A DNA stretch of 64,000 bases from Polyporus tsugae (lineage: Eukaryota > Basidiomycota > Agaricomycetes > Polyporales > Polyporaceae): NCBI GenBank assembly GCA_024305745.1, contig JAHRBS010000012.1, positions 2,175,001 through 2,239,000 on the forward strand. The letters are read 5' to 3'. Shown here in pieces: positions 24,747-35,729 of the stretch. The notes beneath the pieces were generated by a model. The model made no database searches. It worked only from the letters and a program-made list of their open reading frames with translations, and was not told the origin of the DNA. The position numbers and the translations under genes are program-made. The first letter of the stretch is position 1; every line of letters begins with the position of its first letter.

Positions 24747-25230
24747 GATAGCGGATGGTGTCTGAAGAGAGGTTATACTTAGCTATAATGGAATAGATTC
24801 GGGATGAAGACCTACGATCAATGGCAGTGTAGGAGAAGAATTGTGACGTGCGGAGGCCCACGTGCTTGGCCTTCGACGGCAAAAATTGTGATGATGTGGT
24901 TGGAAACAAAAGCTGCGAGAGATGATGTTAAGACGTAGAGCGGCATAGTTAGTGAGCAGCAAACAAAGAAATGCAATGGACAGGAGAGGAGATCATCAGT
25001 GTATTACAAAGAGCAGCTCGTGATGTATGTGCTCGTGTTTGGCAGAAGTGGCATGGCGCGCACAGGTCAGTTGACTTCTTTCATGCATGTTGTCATCAGC
25101 CCCTATTGCTTTCCACAATGTCATCGGTGCTGCGTACGTCTGAGCTGACGGATGCAGTCACCCCTGTAGTGTTGTATGTCGTCCGTTCTCTTCGTCCTCG
25201 CATCTTTACTGATCTTTCACCGCAGCTACT
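24747..25230. other. Divergent spacer between RepHel and the Helitron passenger gene
   Basis: This is about 480 bp between divergent genes inside the Helitron and presumably holds both promoters. Short frames exist on both strands, but none connects convincingly to the flanking genes. Confidence 0.35.
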
Positions 25231-26118
25231 ATGGTACAATCCACGTTCGTCGTCTGTGGCTTCTTTCAGCTGTGGGATGGCATACGTGTTCCATCGCCAT
25301 GACGAAACGACCCATCGGCATCCACTTTCCATTGCCAGTATAACACTGCTCTACAGTGTTCAGACAATACCGGTCGTCCCGTCAACTTCCGGATCTTCAG
25401 CCCGCCCAGTGATGTCACCCTTCCCAGTCAGACGGTGTCCTTCATCCACGCCAAAGCATATGTTCCTTCTGACAGCAAAACAATACCGCTGGAGGGAATT
25501 CGGCAGGCTGTATTGCCGGGCGATCCGACGGACGACAAATATCAAAACCATGCGCCGAACCTCACCTACAGCCTCACCCATGGCGTTGGTCTCGTACAGC
25601 CAACGACACACGACAGTGGACCTGGAGAAGACAGGGAGTTTCAAGTGGAAGTCAGCCCGTGGGTCCGTGATGAGAATTGGTCTTGCACTGTGACGTACGT
25701 TTTCAATCAGCTAATTGACGGCGGATTCTAAGCGAACATCAGCTGTGTCATGCCAGGAAATGCACTGCGTTGGCGCAAGGTGCCGTTGCCATATGCGAAG
25801 ACTGTCGTTTATGTTGCCGGCATCTGTGGACACATTCGTGACGATGGCACGCTGGTAATTATCCTCGACAATATAGTCTTCAATCTCGCTCCTCCTGTTG
25901 CGTCTCCATCTACTGTTGCCACTCAATCGACGGCTCCGCCTCCTACCAAACGACAGAAATTCGATGTGTCGTCTTATTTGCCGTACGTCATCCTATGCGA
26001 GCTTCTGTTCAACATTCTAACCGTGATGCAGACCGCGGCCATCTGCAGAAACATCTCCCTCCTCGTCTACAACAGGCGCAAGCACGTCATCGAAAGACAC
26101 CAGTTCTTCAGTGTTTGA
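25231..26118 (+). pseudogene. Helitron passenger gene, OB-fold-like (possible ssDNA-binding role), with one TGA
   Basis: From ATG 25,231 a single frame runs MVQSTFVVCGFFQLWDG...VPSP-TGA-RNDPSAS... and stays open to a GT-AG intron at about 25,692-25,738. It continues as VMPGNALRWRKVPLPYAK, TVVYVAGICGHIRDDGT and LVIILDNIVF, then a proline/threonine-rich linker with TKRQKFD. A second intron near 25,985 probably precedes the end. The pattern hydrophobic strand-VAG-x-DDG-strand-LDNI looks like an OB-fold half to my eye. That is inference; I recognise no named family. Plant and animal Helitrons carry RPA-like ssDNA-binding genes, which suggests an analogous job. It lies on the opposite strand to RepHel. 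Confidence 0.5.
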
Positions 26119-26325
26119 CGAGCCATTGTCATCTCAAGAGTCGTCAGCTACAGCCCGCTCTCTGTCACCAGCACAACATGGTCCTCCTCATACGTATTCT
26201 ACGCGTACGGCGGAGAAACGAAAGATGTCGTGAGCAGCGGGACATGTACGTACTATTTGATGTGTAATTTCTGTTCGGCTTAGCGCTGCGGTTTGCAATT
26301 GAAAGAGCACTTTCCACGGTACATT

Positions 26326-26380
26326 GTCGATGAAGTTGTAGGGAAGCCACTGTCCACCGTAGATGAGGTTGTAGGGAAGC
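26326..26380 (+). repeat. 22-bp direct repeat, period 33 bp
   Basis: Two copies, 26,326-26,347 and 26,359-26,380, share GATGARGTTGTAGGGAAGC with two mismatches overall. They sit near the proposed right end of the Helitron. Confidence 0.7.
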
Positions 26381-26394
26381 AGAAAGCCTGAGGT

Positions 26395-26414
26395 GTTGAC
26401 AAATACGTGTCAAC
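26395..26414. other. 7-bp perfect hairpin
   Basis: GTTGACA (26,395-26,401) and TGTCAAC (26,408-26,414) flank a 6-nt loop. It is close to the presumed Helitron 5' end. Its function is unknown. Confidence 0.6.
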
Positions 26415-26738
26415 AAACAGCCGTACACAGAAAGCGGCGACAATTTTAATACAATAGTAATCAGGTCAGGTATTTTTCCTAAACTAAGATGTGATGTTGC
26501 AGGAGACCTGAATACTGCAAATTTGATCACCACTCAAGGAGGAAAAGGAAATGTGCTTATACATACAAAGGTGCAGCATGCACTGGAAGTAGTTGTTGGA
26601 ATGAGTCTGTGGGCACCTCTGCCCGTGCGCTAGTGTTCTTGGGGTTGGTGGGTTCCTTGACTCTGCCAGCTCATTGTGCATAGCATAGCATTTGTAGCTT
26701 TGTTCTATCTATCTATGATGTTTACACAATCTGTCTGT
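26415..26738. other. Spacer between Helitron and gypsy LTR
   Basis: I see no gene or repeat I can support here. Short open frames on minus (26,484-26,681) lack recognisable features. Confidence 0.4.
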
Positions 26739-27184
26739 TGTTACGACTGAGCATCGAGTAAGGATCAGGGATATGTACGAGACGAGCAGGAGCGCCAACA
26801 AGCACTTGTGCAGCCAGAGCAGAGCAAGGCTCAATGGTCAGGGCTGGAGACAAGATGTATTGAGTAAGTAGGTGTCTATGAGCAAAATACAGCGAGGCTT
26901 ACCTGGAGACAAGAGGTCAAAACTGAGGTCTCCAGGCAGCAAAGTACAGGTCCTTATATACGTATAGAGGACAATGAGAACCCGGGGACAATAGGTAACT
27001 ATAGACACGGGTGAATAATGGAAACGGAACAATAGCAACTATGAACAATAAGGAGCTATTGTGCTAAAGAACAAAGGACAAGATACAATGCAACGGAGAA
27101 CAATAAGTACAACGTGAGAAGTAGATTGTCCGGAAAAGGAAACTAAGGTGCTGATAGCAGGTGCCGAATGGAACATTCATGACA
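26739..27184 (-). repeat. Gypsy chromovirus 3' LTR (446 bp, minus copy)
   Basis: On minus it begins TGTCATGAATGTTCC and ends ...CAGTCGTAACA (TG...CA). A polypurine tract (AGGAGGGGGGTAT) precedes it, as expected for a 3' LTR. It matches the LTRs at 34,851-35,296 and 40,964-41,409 and has the same 446-bp length. Confidence 0.92.
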
Positions 27185-30100
27185 ATACCCCCCTCCTAAG
27201 GGTCGTGCCTTCACGACTAAGTCTTCTTGAGAGGACCAGGTGCCTTTGCATGCGTTGAATGGAATTTTTGCACAAGTTGTGGTGCATTAGCGAGGTCCAC
27301 TGCATCCTCCCAACTGTCGTGTGCAGGGCCCCAACCCTTCCAGTGTACGAGGTATTGCAGTTTCTTCCATCTCCCATACCGCCGCGACTCCAACACTTCC
27401 TCCACTTTATACTCCTCCTCCCCCTCCACTTCAATTGCCGCTGGCTCTGCCGGATGATGACTGGGGAGTCGACTCTCCTTGTGCAGGAGCAAGAGAGAGA
27501 CATGGAACACTGGATGGATTACAAGGTCCTTGGGGAGTCTGAGCTCGTAAGCCAGATTGCCCACCTTGCGTACAACCGGATACAGGCTAGCGTACCAATC
27601 TACCAGTTTCCGAAAGACTCCAGGAACACGGAAGTTCCTCATGTTGAGCCACACCTTCTGGCCTCCCTTGAACTCTGGCGCCTCACGGACATATCGATCA
27701 TAGTACTCCTTCATCTGCTCAGCTGCTAGAGTCAAGGCCGCGGTAGCGTCCTCTTGTGCTTGCCGCAACTCCTCTCGCCGTTCATCTGCTGTGGGCACCG
27801 TTGTTGGCAACATTGGAATATGGAACTGGGGTTCGAAGCCGTACATGAGGTAGAACAGCGAGTAACCCGTTGATGAGTGCTTGTGCGAGTTAAAGGCGAA
27901 CTCTGCGATCGGCAGCCACTTGACCCAGTCATCGTGGCGCCATGAGCAGAACATACGAAGGTACGCCTCTATCTCCTGGTTCCATCATTTTGATTGCCCA
28001 TCCATCTGAGGGTGGTAGGCTGTGGACATTGCACTTTCTATGCCGAGTCCCTTGAGCACGGCGTGGAAGAGCTTGCTTGAGAACTGGGGCCCACGATTAG
28101 AGATGATCTTCCATGGCAGCTCATGAAGATGAAAGTGTTCTTGGATGAAGTTGTCAGCAGCTCCTTCCGCGTCGATCTCCTTGGTGCAGGGAATAAGATG
28201 TATCATCTTTCCATGCCGATCAGCGATGAGCTGAAGCGCGTTGTATCCATCCACCTCTGGGAGTCCAGTGATGAAGTTGCACGTCACAACCTGGCCCGGG
28301 CCATCAGGGATTTTGTTTGGTTGAAGAGGACCTTGCAGTTTGGCATGTGAAGCCTTGCCGCAATGACAGGTGTTGCAGGTCTCAATATAATCCTTAATGA
28401 ACTTTGCCATGCCCGGACACCAGTAGTTTCGTGTAATCAACTCCAACGTCTTCGACTGCCCAGGGTGTCCAGCAGGTGGGAGGTCGCGGTGGATGCGTAC
28501 AATCTCAGCATGCAGTGCGTCGTCCTTGAGGATGTAGACTTTGCCTCGGTACAGTAGCAGGCCTTGCTCACTGTTCCAGTCCACCAAGTCATTCTGAAGA
28601 CGCGCTGGTCCAAGCTTGTCCAGCTTACTGAGTGCCTCCATGACCTCCTGTTTGCGTTCTCCACACTCACGGATACACCGAAGCAGTGCCTTCTCTGGAA
28701 CCACCGATAGGTGCCCTCTCTTGGCTGCCAATACCCGGAATCGTTCTGGCTGCAACAAGACTCGACTGAGATTGTCATCTGCATCCTCGTGCTAGTGGTC
28801 AGGCCATCTCGACAGTGCATCGGCCCTACCATTAGATGTCCCAGGCTTGTGCGAGATGACAAAGTCGAATCGTGACAGATAGAGAGCCCATTGTGCCTGC
28901 GGCCTGCCTGCACGTGAGGTTCTGTGCTGTGTGCCAATACTCGAGGTTCTTGTGGTTTGACTGGATCTCAAACACGCTAGGGAGACCTTTGAAGTAATGG
29001 TGCCAGGCTTACAGAGCACAAATGATGGCGAGCATGTCCTTGCTGTAGATCTCGTAGTTGCATTCAGCGTCGTTCATCGACTTGGAATGAAAAGCAACGG
29101 AGTGCCATTTGCCATCTTCCCCCTCCTGAGACAGAACCATGCCCATAGCAAAGCCAGATGTGTCGACTTTGATGTGGGTGTTGTGGTCTGGATCATAGAT
29201 TGTCAGGACAGGGCTTTTGGTGAAGCAACACTTGAGCTCGTCAAAGGCAGACTGCTCTTTGTCTCCCCATTGTTATGAATGGCCCATCTAGCGCCTATAC
29301 CCAGTGTCTTAGTTTCCTTTTCCGGACGATCTACCCTTTACATCGCACTTATTGTTCTCCGTTGCATTGTACCTCGTTTCTTGTTCATTAGCACAATAGC
29401 TCCTTATTGCCCATCGTCGCTATTGTTACGTTCCTATTGTTCTCTCATAACCATAGTCACCTATTGTCCCAGTTTCCCATTGTCCTCCATACATACATAA
29501 GGACCTGTACTTTGCTACCTGGAGACCTCAGTTTCGACCTTTTGTCTCTAGGTAAGCCTTGCTATATTTCGCTTGTTAGATACTTCGCTCAATACATCTT
29601 GTCTCCAGCTCTGACCGTTGAGCCTTGCTCCGCTCTTGCTGCACAAGTGCTCGTCAATGTCCTTGCTCGTCTTGCAGGTCTCCCTGGTCTTTACTTGACG
29701 GCCAGTCATAACACCCATTGCCATGGCGCATTGCCCGTGAGGTGATCCAAGGGTTTGCAGATGGCACTAAAGTCCTTTATGAACCGCTGATAGAAGTTTG
29801 CAAAACTGTGGAACTTCTGCACGTCTGAGGTGTTCTGAGGGACAGGCCAATCGGCGATACCCTTCACCTTCACCAGGTCCATCTCTATGCAGTTCTCCAA
29901 GACAAGTACGCCAAGGTATTCCACCTTAGGCTGTTTGAACTCGCACTTCTCTGACTTGCAGAACAGATTGTTCTCCTTAAGACATTTCAGGACCTTGCAC
30001 ACCAATGTGCAGTGTTCCTCGAGACTGTCGGTGAATATGAGGATGTCATTGAGGTAGATAGTGACTTTGCCGAGTATGATGAGGTCCTTGAAGATGTCGT

Positions 30101-31147
30101 TCATGAGCACAGAGAATGTGCTGGGTGAATTGGCTAGCCCAAAGAACATAACATTGAGCTTGAACGGCCCTCAATTGGTCACGAAGGCAGCCTTCCACTC
30201 ATTGCCGGCCTGAACCTGCACATTGTTGGCCTTCTTAAGTTGATCCATCAGATCCAATACCAACGGTAGTGGGTAACGGCTCTTAATGGTGATCTCGTTG
30301 AGTCGCCGGTAGTCTTGGACTGGATGTAGGCTACCATCCTTCTTCTTGAGAAAGAAGAACGGCGACAACATTGGCGACTTCGACTCTTGAATATAGCCTT
30401 TGGCCAAGTTCTCAGCGAGAAACTTGTCAAGCTCTCCTTGTTCGCTGGGCAATAGGGGGTACACACGGGAATGGAACATCTTTGCATTGGGCACGAGCTC
30501 TATCGCATGGTCATAGGGTCCGTGTTCTGGCAAACATTCGGACGCCTCTTTCGAGAACACGTGCAAGTATTCATGATAGTGCTCGGGTACGATCTCTTCA
30601 ACGGGGCGGACTTCCTTCTTCTGGTACTCTTGCTCAGGCAGTTGTTGTGAATATGTGTACGTCGCTGAAGCAAACAGTTGCGGAGCATCATAAAGGCGTC
30701 ATCCATCCTCCCATGCATTGAGAAGAGACGTCTCAGTTCTATCCCACTGTGGCAGGATTCCTGGTGGGCAGGGCCTATCCTCCTCCTTCTCCTCAGTCAT
30801 CACAGCTGCACACACCCTTCCAACTTTCCTAACCTTCTTTGCCCATTGGGGACCGTGGCACACCGTAAGCCGTATCTCCATATCATGCGCTTTGGTCCTG
30901 ACAGGTTCAGAGGTTCTCTGGCATGTCTCTGGACATCTCGACAGGTGTAGCGAGCCACATTCCCAGTCTACTTCAGGGTTGTGCCCGCACAGCCAGTCCA
31001 GGCCAATGATAACATCCTCTTCTCCTATATCTGTCACCACAAAGACCACTTTCTCCCTGTGGTCTCCTATTATATCCAACACAGCAACTTCAGTGATTGT
31101 ACCATCACAGTTTTCTGAACTGTCAATGTTGTACAGAGGGATTGGCC
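27185..31147 (-). pseudogene. Ty3/gypsy chromovirus pol, minus copy, 5' part lost
   Basis: Read leftwards: a protease remnant without the active-site region (31,147-30,699; PIPLYNID..., IGLDWL), RT (30,566-29,719), interruption by a solo LTR (29,271-29,713), RNase H, integrase (28,758-27,985), and integrase C-terminus plus chromodomain (27,954-27,217; YKVEEVLESR, LVHWKGWGP). The protein blocks at 30,566-30,171, 28,758-27,985 and 27,954-27,217 are identical to the plus copy, including the shared stop codons. RT 29,719-30,149 and protease are clearly diverged. RT has YLND instead of YxDD. Gag, LTR and leader are missing: at 31,148 the sequence switches abruptly into a copia LTR. Confidence 0.9.
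29271..29713 (+). mobile_element. Nested solo LTR of a related gypsy element (443 bp)
   Basis: It begins TGTTATGA and ends TCATAACA (8-bp inverted ends) and is flanked on both sides by CCCAT (29,266-29,270 and 29,714-29,718), an exact 5-bp target duplication. It splits the RT/RNase H part of the minus gypsy copy, which is uninterrupted in the plus copy. It is related to but clearly diverged from the 446-bp LTRs. No internal region is present, so this is a solo LTR formed by LTR-LTR recombination. Confidence 0.93.
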
Positions 31148-31574
31148 TGTTGAAATTGGTGCTGTAGCGCGCACTCTTTTGACCGCCCCAAGTCCCACTT
31201 TGTACCATACATACTAGATACTGTGCCCAACCCTTTGGTATTTCCCACATTGCTATATTTCAATTTCTCATAGAGATATACCATACTCTTACATAGTGAC
31301 TTGGTTTAGTGTGGATGCCATCCCCTCTCTAGAGTGGGCTCTACCTTAGTCATTTCTCGTCCTCTGGGCGCTAGAATGGTGCCAGTTTGTGTAGGATCAC
31401 GTAAGCTATGTAGCACATGCTCAGTGCGCTGTCACCTCGCCTCTGTCGAGCTCTGTAGGCCTTAGACTTCTTAGAGCTCAACTTAGGTGAGTAGTTTAGT
31501 TTCCTGTACATGATAGACTTCTTAGAGCTCGACTCAGGCCATTGTGACCACTCTAAGGCGCACTGCAGCCAACA
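31148..31574 (+). repeat. Copia-family LTR (427 bp) at a chimeric junction
   Basis: It begins TGTTGAAATTGG and ends GCAGCCAACA. It is the reverse-complement relative of the copia 5' LTR at 50,417-50,842, including the duplicated AGACTTCTTAGAGCTC motif. The flanks TGGCC (left) and CAACA (right) do not match, and the gypsy sequence does not resume on its right. This is therefore not a simple solo-LTR insertion but a recombination or deletion junction. Confidence 0.85.
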
Positions 31575-33663
31575 CAACAACACTTACAGTGAGGGGGCCA
31601 CAGCTCCCCAGTGCACACCATGCTCGATGACCTCGGCAACTAGATGAATGGGTTAGTGAGGCTGTAGTGACAAAGAAGCAAGAAGGTTGATGTACGGTTG
31701 TGAGTGCACCCAAACAATGTTCTCCACATGAGCCTTTGTGCATGTATGGATCTCGCGGAGTGTGGACTCAGCAGCATTGAGTGTGGCACTTGTCTGAGCT
31801 GTCTTCTTAATGGTGTGTTCGAGGGTGGTGTTCTGGAAGTGGTAGCATGCCTCGGAAAGTGAAAGGAGTGAAGTGGTGAGGTTCTCCTGCGTGCACTTCA
31901 AGAACGTGCCACAGGTGATGTACAAGTATTCTTTGGCAAAATCACAGAGCTAGCGAGCATTGGGACGATCTGCCTCGAAATGAAGGGCAAGAAAATGGTA
32001 GAGCTCCTCGAACAAAGAATCAATGAACTCGGTAGGAGCAAGCACACGGGTACACATGAGAAAATCGGACATGATGAATGCGGTGTTGAAGGTCCTCGGC
32101 TCGTCATCCTGGGGGTGAGTGCTGGAAGGAGTGGTGCCATGAGTGTCAGAGGTAGAAGGTTCGGATCCCTTAGCATGGACAGTGCAAGAGGTGTGGTCAA
32201 CAAGCTCATTGAGGATGAAGGAGTCGAGGAAGGTGGACAACATAGTGGATGAACTGGAAGCTGGAGATGAGCACACAACCGTGGCCTTAAAAAATCCTAT
32301 TGGGTGGGCCAGCAAATTATGCTGAGTGCTGCAGCGGCACTTACCTGCAGCACTTCCACCGTAATTCCCTGCCTGTCACACCTGCAGCACTTCCGCCGTA
32401 ATTCCCTGCCTGTCACAAATTGTAGTTGTCCTTGTACAGATCTTGGTCAACCAATTCAGGCATTCCCTCAGCCTCGGTGAGCTCAGTTACGATGAGATCT
32501 CGGAACCTGCACATGTACTGAGCGAGACAATGCATGTGGGGACCCCAATCGGATGGTGGATTTGCGAGCTGTTCAATCATTTGGCAGATGCGGAGTGCTG
32601 CTTCACCAATGTCAGTGACTCGGGCAACATGTTCTTCAATGTGTCGGATACTGAGGCGCATTTGAATGTGGGAACTTTCCTGCTCATAAAATACCTCAAG
32701 CTGGTAGTCTTCAGGTCCATGAAGGGTGCTGCCCCTGATGTTGCACAGCTAGGCCTCCATGTGGTCGCTTTCATCTGGAAAGAAGCTGGGGAAGTCCTAT
32801 TTGAAGGCCTCATGTCAGTGGCAATGTTCCTGGAATCACGGCACTTATAATCTGTTTGACCGCCTCATGGAGCAGCCTCTTGAGCTTCTCCTCAGTGAAC
32901 GACATGGCCGTGAACTTTGCAACTTGGTCGTTCATCTGTCGTACAAGAGTGTCAGCGACTGTGTTGCGAAGTCTTTCACATTCCTCTTGTGCGGTTTTAG
33001 GAGTAAAGTTATGTTTGTTGGCTTGGGTGGTGAACATTGTGGATGAAATGGAAGGCTGTTGAGCGCTCGGAGCTTCAAGCGAAGCCTTCTTCACGGGCCT
33101 TGCGCAACCCCTCTTTTCTCATACAGATCATGGGATGTGTCATTCACCACGGAGTCTCCTGTTCCCAACCCCACAGCCGTGCATGGCACCCTCCTAGTTC
33201 CTGCAGCTGGGCTTTCTCATGCTCATATTCATGCATCTGAGACATTCCATTTTGGAGCATCATCACAGCCTCACCCTATCATATACTAGGCAAATCTTCA
33301 CCTCCTACCTCTGGCGCTCCTGCGCCTCCTTCAACGCCTGCTCAAACACTTCTGCCGAGTCTCCAATGGTGGTGTTGTATCCCATCCAAGAGAATATGGT
33401 TGTACTGGGTTCCACAATCAGTCTTTGGTGATGATATTTGGCCACAACCTCCTGTGATGTACCACCTTTTTATTTTTATTTAGCAAAAGTGACAAGGTGA
33501 AGCTTTGAATCCTCAACTTGAAGCTTTTCAGTGCCTATGTGTTGCTCAATCCAGCCGACATCTCTTTCAAGACGCTCTTTGAGTGCGGGCAACATGAGGC
33601 TAGCCAGGTCATTGATATTGTGGTGCATGTCTTCGGCGGCCAGCATGGTGGGGCATGATAGAC
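31575..33663 (-). pseudogene. Degenerate coding remnants of unknown origin
   Basis: Minus-strand fragments look like former protein: 32,315-31,950 (MLAHPIGFFKATV..., open after one stop into a second block to about 31,690), 32,661-32,413 (IEEHVARVTDIGEAALRI..., helical) and 33,094-32,810 (CERLRNTVADTLVRQMNDQ..., coiled-coil-like). They are in different frames and broken by stops. I recognise no family. The order on minus suggests one decayed gene or transposon ORF. Confidence 0.4.
32344..32417. repeat. Tandem duplication of 37 bp
   Basis: Two adjoining copies (32,344-32,380 and 32,381-32,417) begin CCTGCAGCACTTCC and end CTGCCTGTCACA, with one A/G mismatch. Confidence 0.9.
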
Positions 33664-33749
33664 AACAATAAGTACAATGTGAAAAGTAGATTGTCTGAAA
33701 AAGAAAACTAAGGTGCTGATAGCAGGCACTGAATAGAACATTCATAGCA
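33664..33749 (-). repeat. CpG-depleted gypsy LTR fragment (5' 86 bp)
   Basis: On minus, TATGAATGTTCTATTCAGTG onward matches the first ~85 bp of the 446-bp LTR. Its CpGs have been converted: TTCGGCGCC became TTCAGTGCC and CCGGAC became TCAGAC. It lies 29 bp outside the left arm of the palindrome and points away from it. Confidence 0.8.
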
Positions 33750-33778
33750 TACAACCTTAGCAAGATCCTTGAGTGGTG

Positions 33779-34235
33779 ATAAACCAACCATGAGACTTGT
33801 CAATGAAGATTTCTTAGGCTCAACCCCATAGTGCATTGGATCTGTGAGATCGTCCAAGGGCACCTCTTTTGCATTGATCAGAAGGCTCAGCACCTAGAGG
33901 TGAGGACAGCTACCTGCAAGGATCACAAGGCTAGCCAGTGTCACAGAAGAGAGGCAACTGCTACTGAAAGGTGCTTCAGTTGACTTCAGCAGCCAATCAC
34001 ACATTTGAAGAAGTGATCACTGTAGATGTAGCACAACCTGAGCATGGTAAGATTGGTCATGCTCTCTAGCTGGATGAGGGGGATTATGGTCTCTGGTCTG
34101 GATATATCAGGTTCTGAGTCCAAGCCTCTGTAGAGGCACTCCTTGAAGCTATTAGTGCTGCCCAAATGGATCCCAACTTCATGGATATGGGGATGAGATG
34201 AATGGTCCTTCAGAGCCATACAGAGTGCCCTAACA
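33779..34235. repeat. Palindrome left arm (457 bp)
   Basis: This is the inverted copy of 34,394-34,850; paired coordinates sum to 68,629. The same peptide, EVGIHLGSTNSFKECLYRG within a longer frame, is readable from both arms, so the arms are essentially identical. The peptide has a leucine-rich look (MTNLTMLRL) but I cannot name it. The loop between the arms is 158 bp. Confidence 0.92.
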
Positions 34236-34393
34236 AATTTAAGACTGAGCATTGTCTGTGGAGAGAGAAACATTTTCCCATCTGAGAGGCAATCTACTCT
34301 ATTTCCCACACTGAAGGCACTCTATATGCACTTTGATGAATTGGAGTGGTACATTGTCTTCCTCAACATTATTGCTTCTCCTATCCTCAAAAC

Positions 34394-34850
34394 TGTTAGG
34401 GCACTCTGTATGGCTCTGAAGGACCATTCATCTCATCCCCATATCCATGAAGTTGGGATCCATTTGGGCAGCACTAATAGCTTCAAGGAGTGCCTCTACA
34501 GAGGCTTGGACTCAGAACCTGATATATCCAGACCAGAGACCATAATCCCCCTCATCCAGCTAGAGAGCATGACCAATCTTACCATGCTCAGGTTGTGCTA
34601 CATCTACAGTGATCACTTCTTCAAATGTGTGATTGGCTGCTGAAGTCAACTGAAGCACCTTTCAGTAGCAGTTGCCTCTCTTCTGTGACACTGGCTAGCC
34701 TTGTGATCCTTGCAGGTAGCTGTCCTCACCTCTAGGTGCTGAGCCTTCTGATCAATGCAAAAGAGGTGCCCTTGGACGATCTCACAGATCCAATGCACTA
34801 TGGGGTTGAGCCTGAGAAATCTTCATTGACAAGTCTCATGGTTGGTTTAT
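34394..34850. repeat. Palindrome right arm (457 bp)
   Basis: Partner of 33,779-34,235. Its outer end coincides to the base with the start of the gypsy 5' LTR at 34,851. Confidence 0.92.
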
Positions 34851-35296
34851 TGTCATGAATGTTCCATTCGGCGCCTGCTATCAGCACCTTAGTTTCCTTT
34901 TCCGGACAATCTACTTCTCACGTTGTACTTATTGTTCTCCGTTGCATTGTATCTTGTCCTTTGTTCTTTAGCACAATAGCTCCTTATTGTCCATAGTTGC
35001 TATTGTTCCGTTTCCATTATTCACCCGTGTCTATAGTTACCTATTGTCCCCGGGTTCTCATTGTCCTCTATACGTATATAAGGACCTGTACTTTGCTGCC
35101 TGGAGACCTCAGTTTTGACCTCTTGTCTCCAGGTAAGCCTCACTGTATTTCGCTCGTAGACACCTACTTACTCAATACATCTTGTCTCCAGCCCTGACCG
35201 TTGAGCCTTGCTCTGCTCTCGCTGCACAAGTGCTCGTCGGCGCTCCTGCTCGTCTCATATGTATCCCTGATCCTTGCTCGATGCTCAGTTGTAACA
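34851..35296 (+). repeat. Gypsy 5' LTR (446 bp)
   Basis: It begins TGTCATGAATGTTCC and ends GCTCAGTTGTAACA. It contains a TATATAAGG box at about 35,074, ahead of the probable R region. Confidence 0.95.
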
Positions 35297-35729
35297 TTAG
35301 GTCAAAACTTCTCCACGAGCACCAGCGCACTTTTCCCCTGGAGTTTACACATGTTTATCATTCCCCTTTTCCCCTCGTATGGTACGCACTCAGACCCTCT
35401 GTGTTGGTGTAGCGTAGTACGTGCTCTAGTCACATCATCGGACGTGGTCTTGATTCAACTCGAGGCTTGCCACTTTCAGTGGTACAGTGCGCGGAAAGCT
35501 CCTAACCCGAGACCCCGGCACTGACAGAAGTGGTCCGCCTCACGGCGTGGAAGGCTAGAGAAAAGCGGCGAAATGAAACCAAGGCAGGACACCCTTGGAC
35601 TCGTGTTCCTTGAGGTTTAGACACAGCAATAGGCCGAGGAGGCTGAGCAGACCGTGTTGGGTTGTGCACCAGCCATCCATCGTTCCTGGATAGGAAGCAA
35701 GACACTTCATCCTGGCTTGCAAAGAGTTC
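35297..35729 (+). other. Gypsy leader between 5' LTR and gag
   Basis: This is the untranslated leader of the plus element. The same segment, heavily CpG-decayed, recurs at 41,410-41,850. It contains an agaricomycete-retroelement-like stretch but no ORF I would call. Confidence 0.5.

Larger units (their letters stand above)
20453..26420 (-). mobile_element. Helitron (autonomous-type but mutated); boundaries approximate
   Basis: This is a rolling-circle transposon defined by the RepHel coding region on minus (20,575-24,746) plus a divergent passenger gene on plus. In the element's orientation the 5' end lies to the right and the 3' end to the left. A GC-rich hairpin at 20,517-20,542 sits just beyond the helicase stop, where Helitron 3' ends carry one. 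A CTGG candidate for the CTRR end follows at about 20,494-20,497. The right (5') end, normally TC, could not be fixed. I put it at about 26,420 because a short hairpin and a repeat pair end near there. No target duplication is expected for this class. Confidence 0.7.

Noticed and set aside
20575..25320. Reassigned TGA codon (alternative genetic code)
   Set aside because: Host genes in the same window (Utp22) use TGA-free frames, and retroelement copies contain TAG and TAA as well; three TGAs in one mobile element are not evidence for recoding.
31148..31574. A simple solo copia LTR
   Set aside because: There is no target duplication, and the gypsy sequence does not continue on the other side.
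33986..34643. Two separate genes encoding the same peptide
   Set aside because: They are the two arms of one palindrome. The frames show no start context, splice sites or conserved domain that would support genes.
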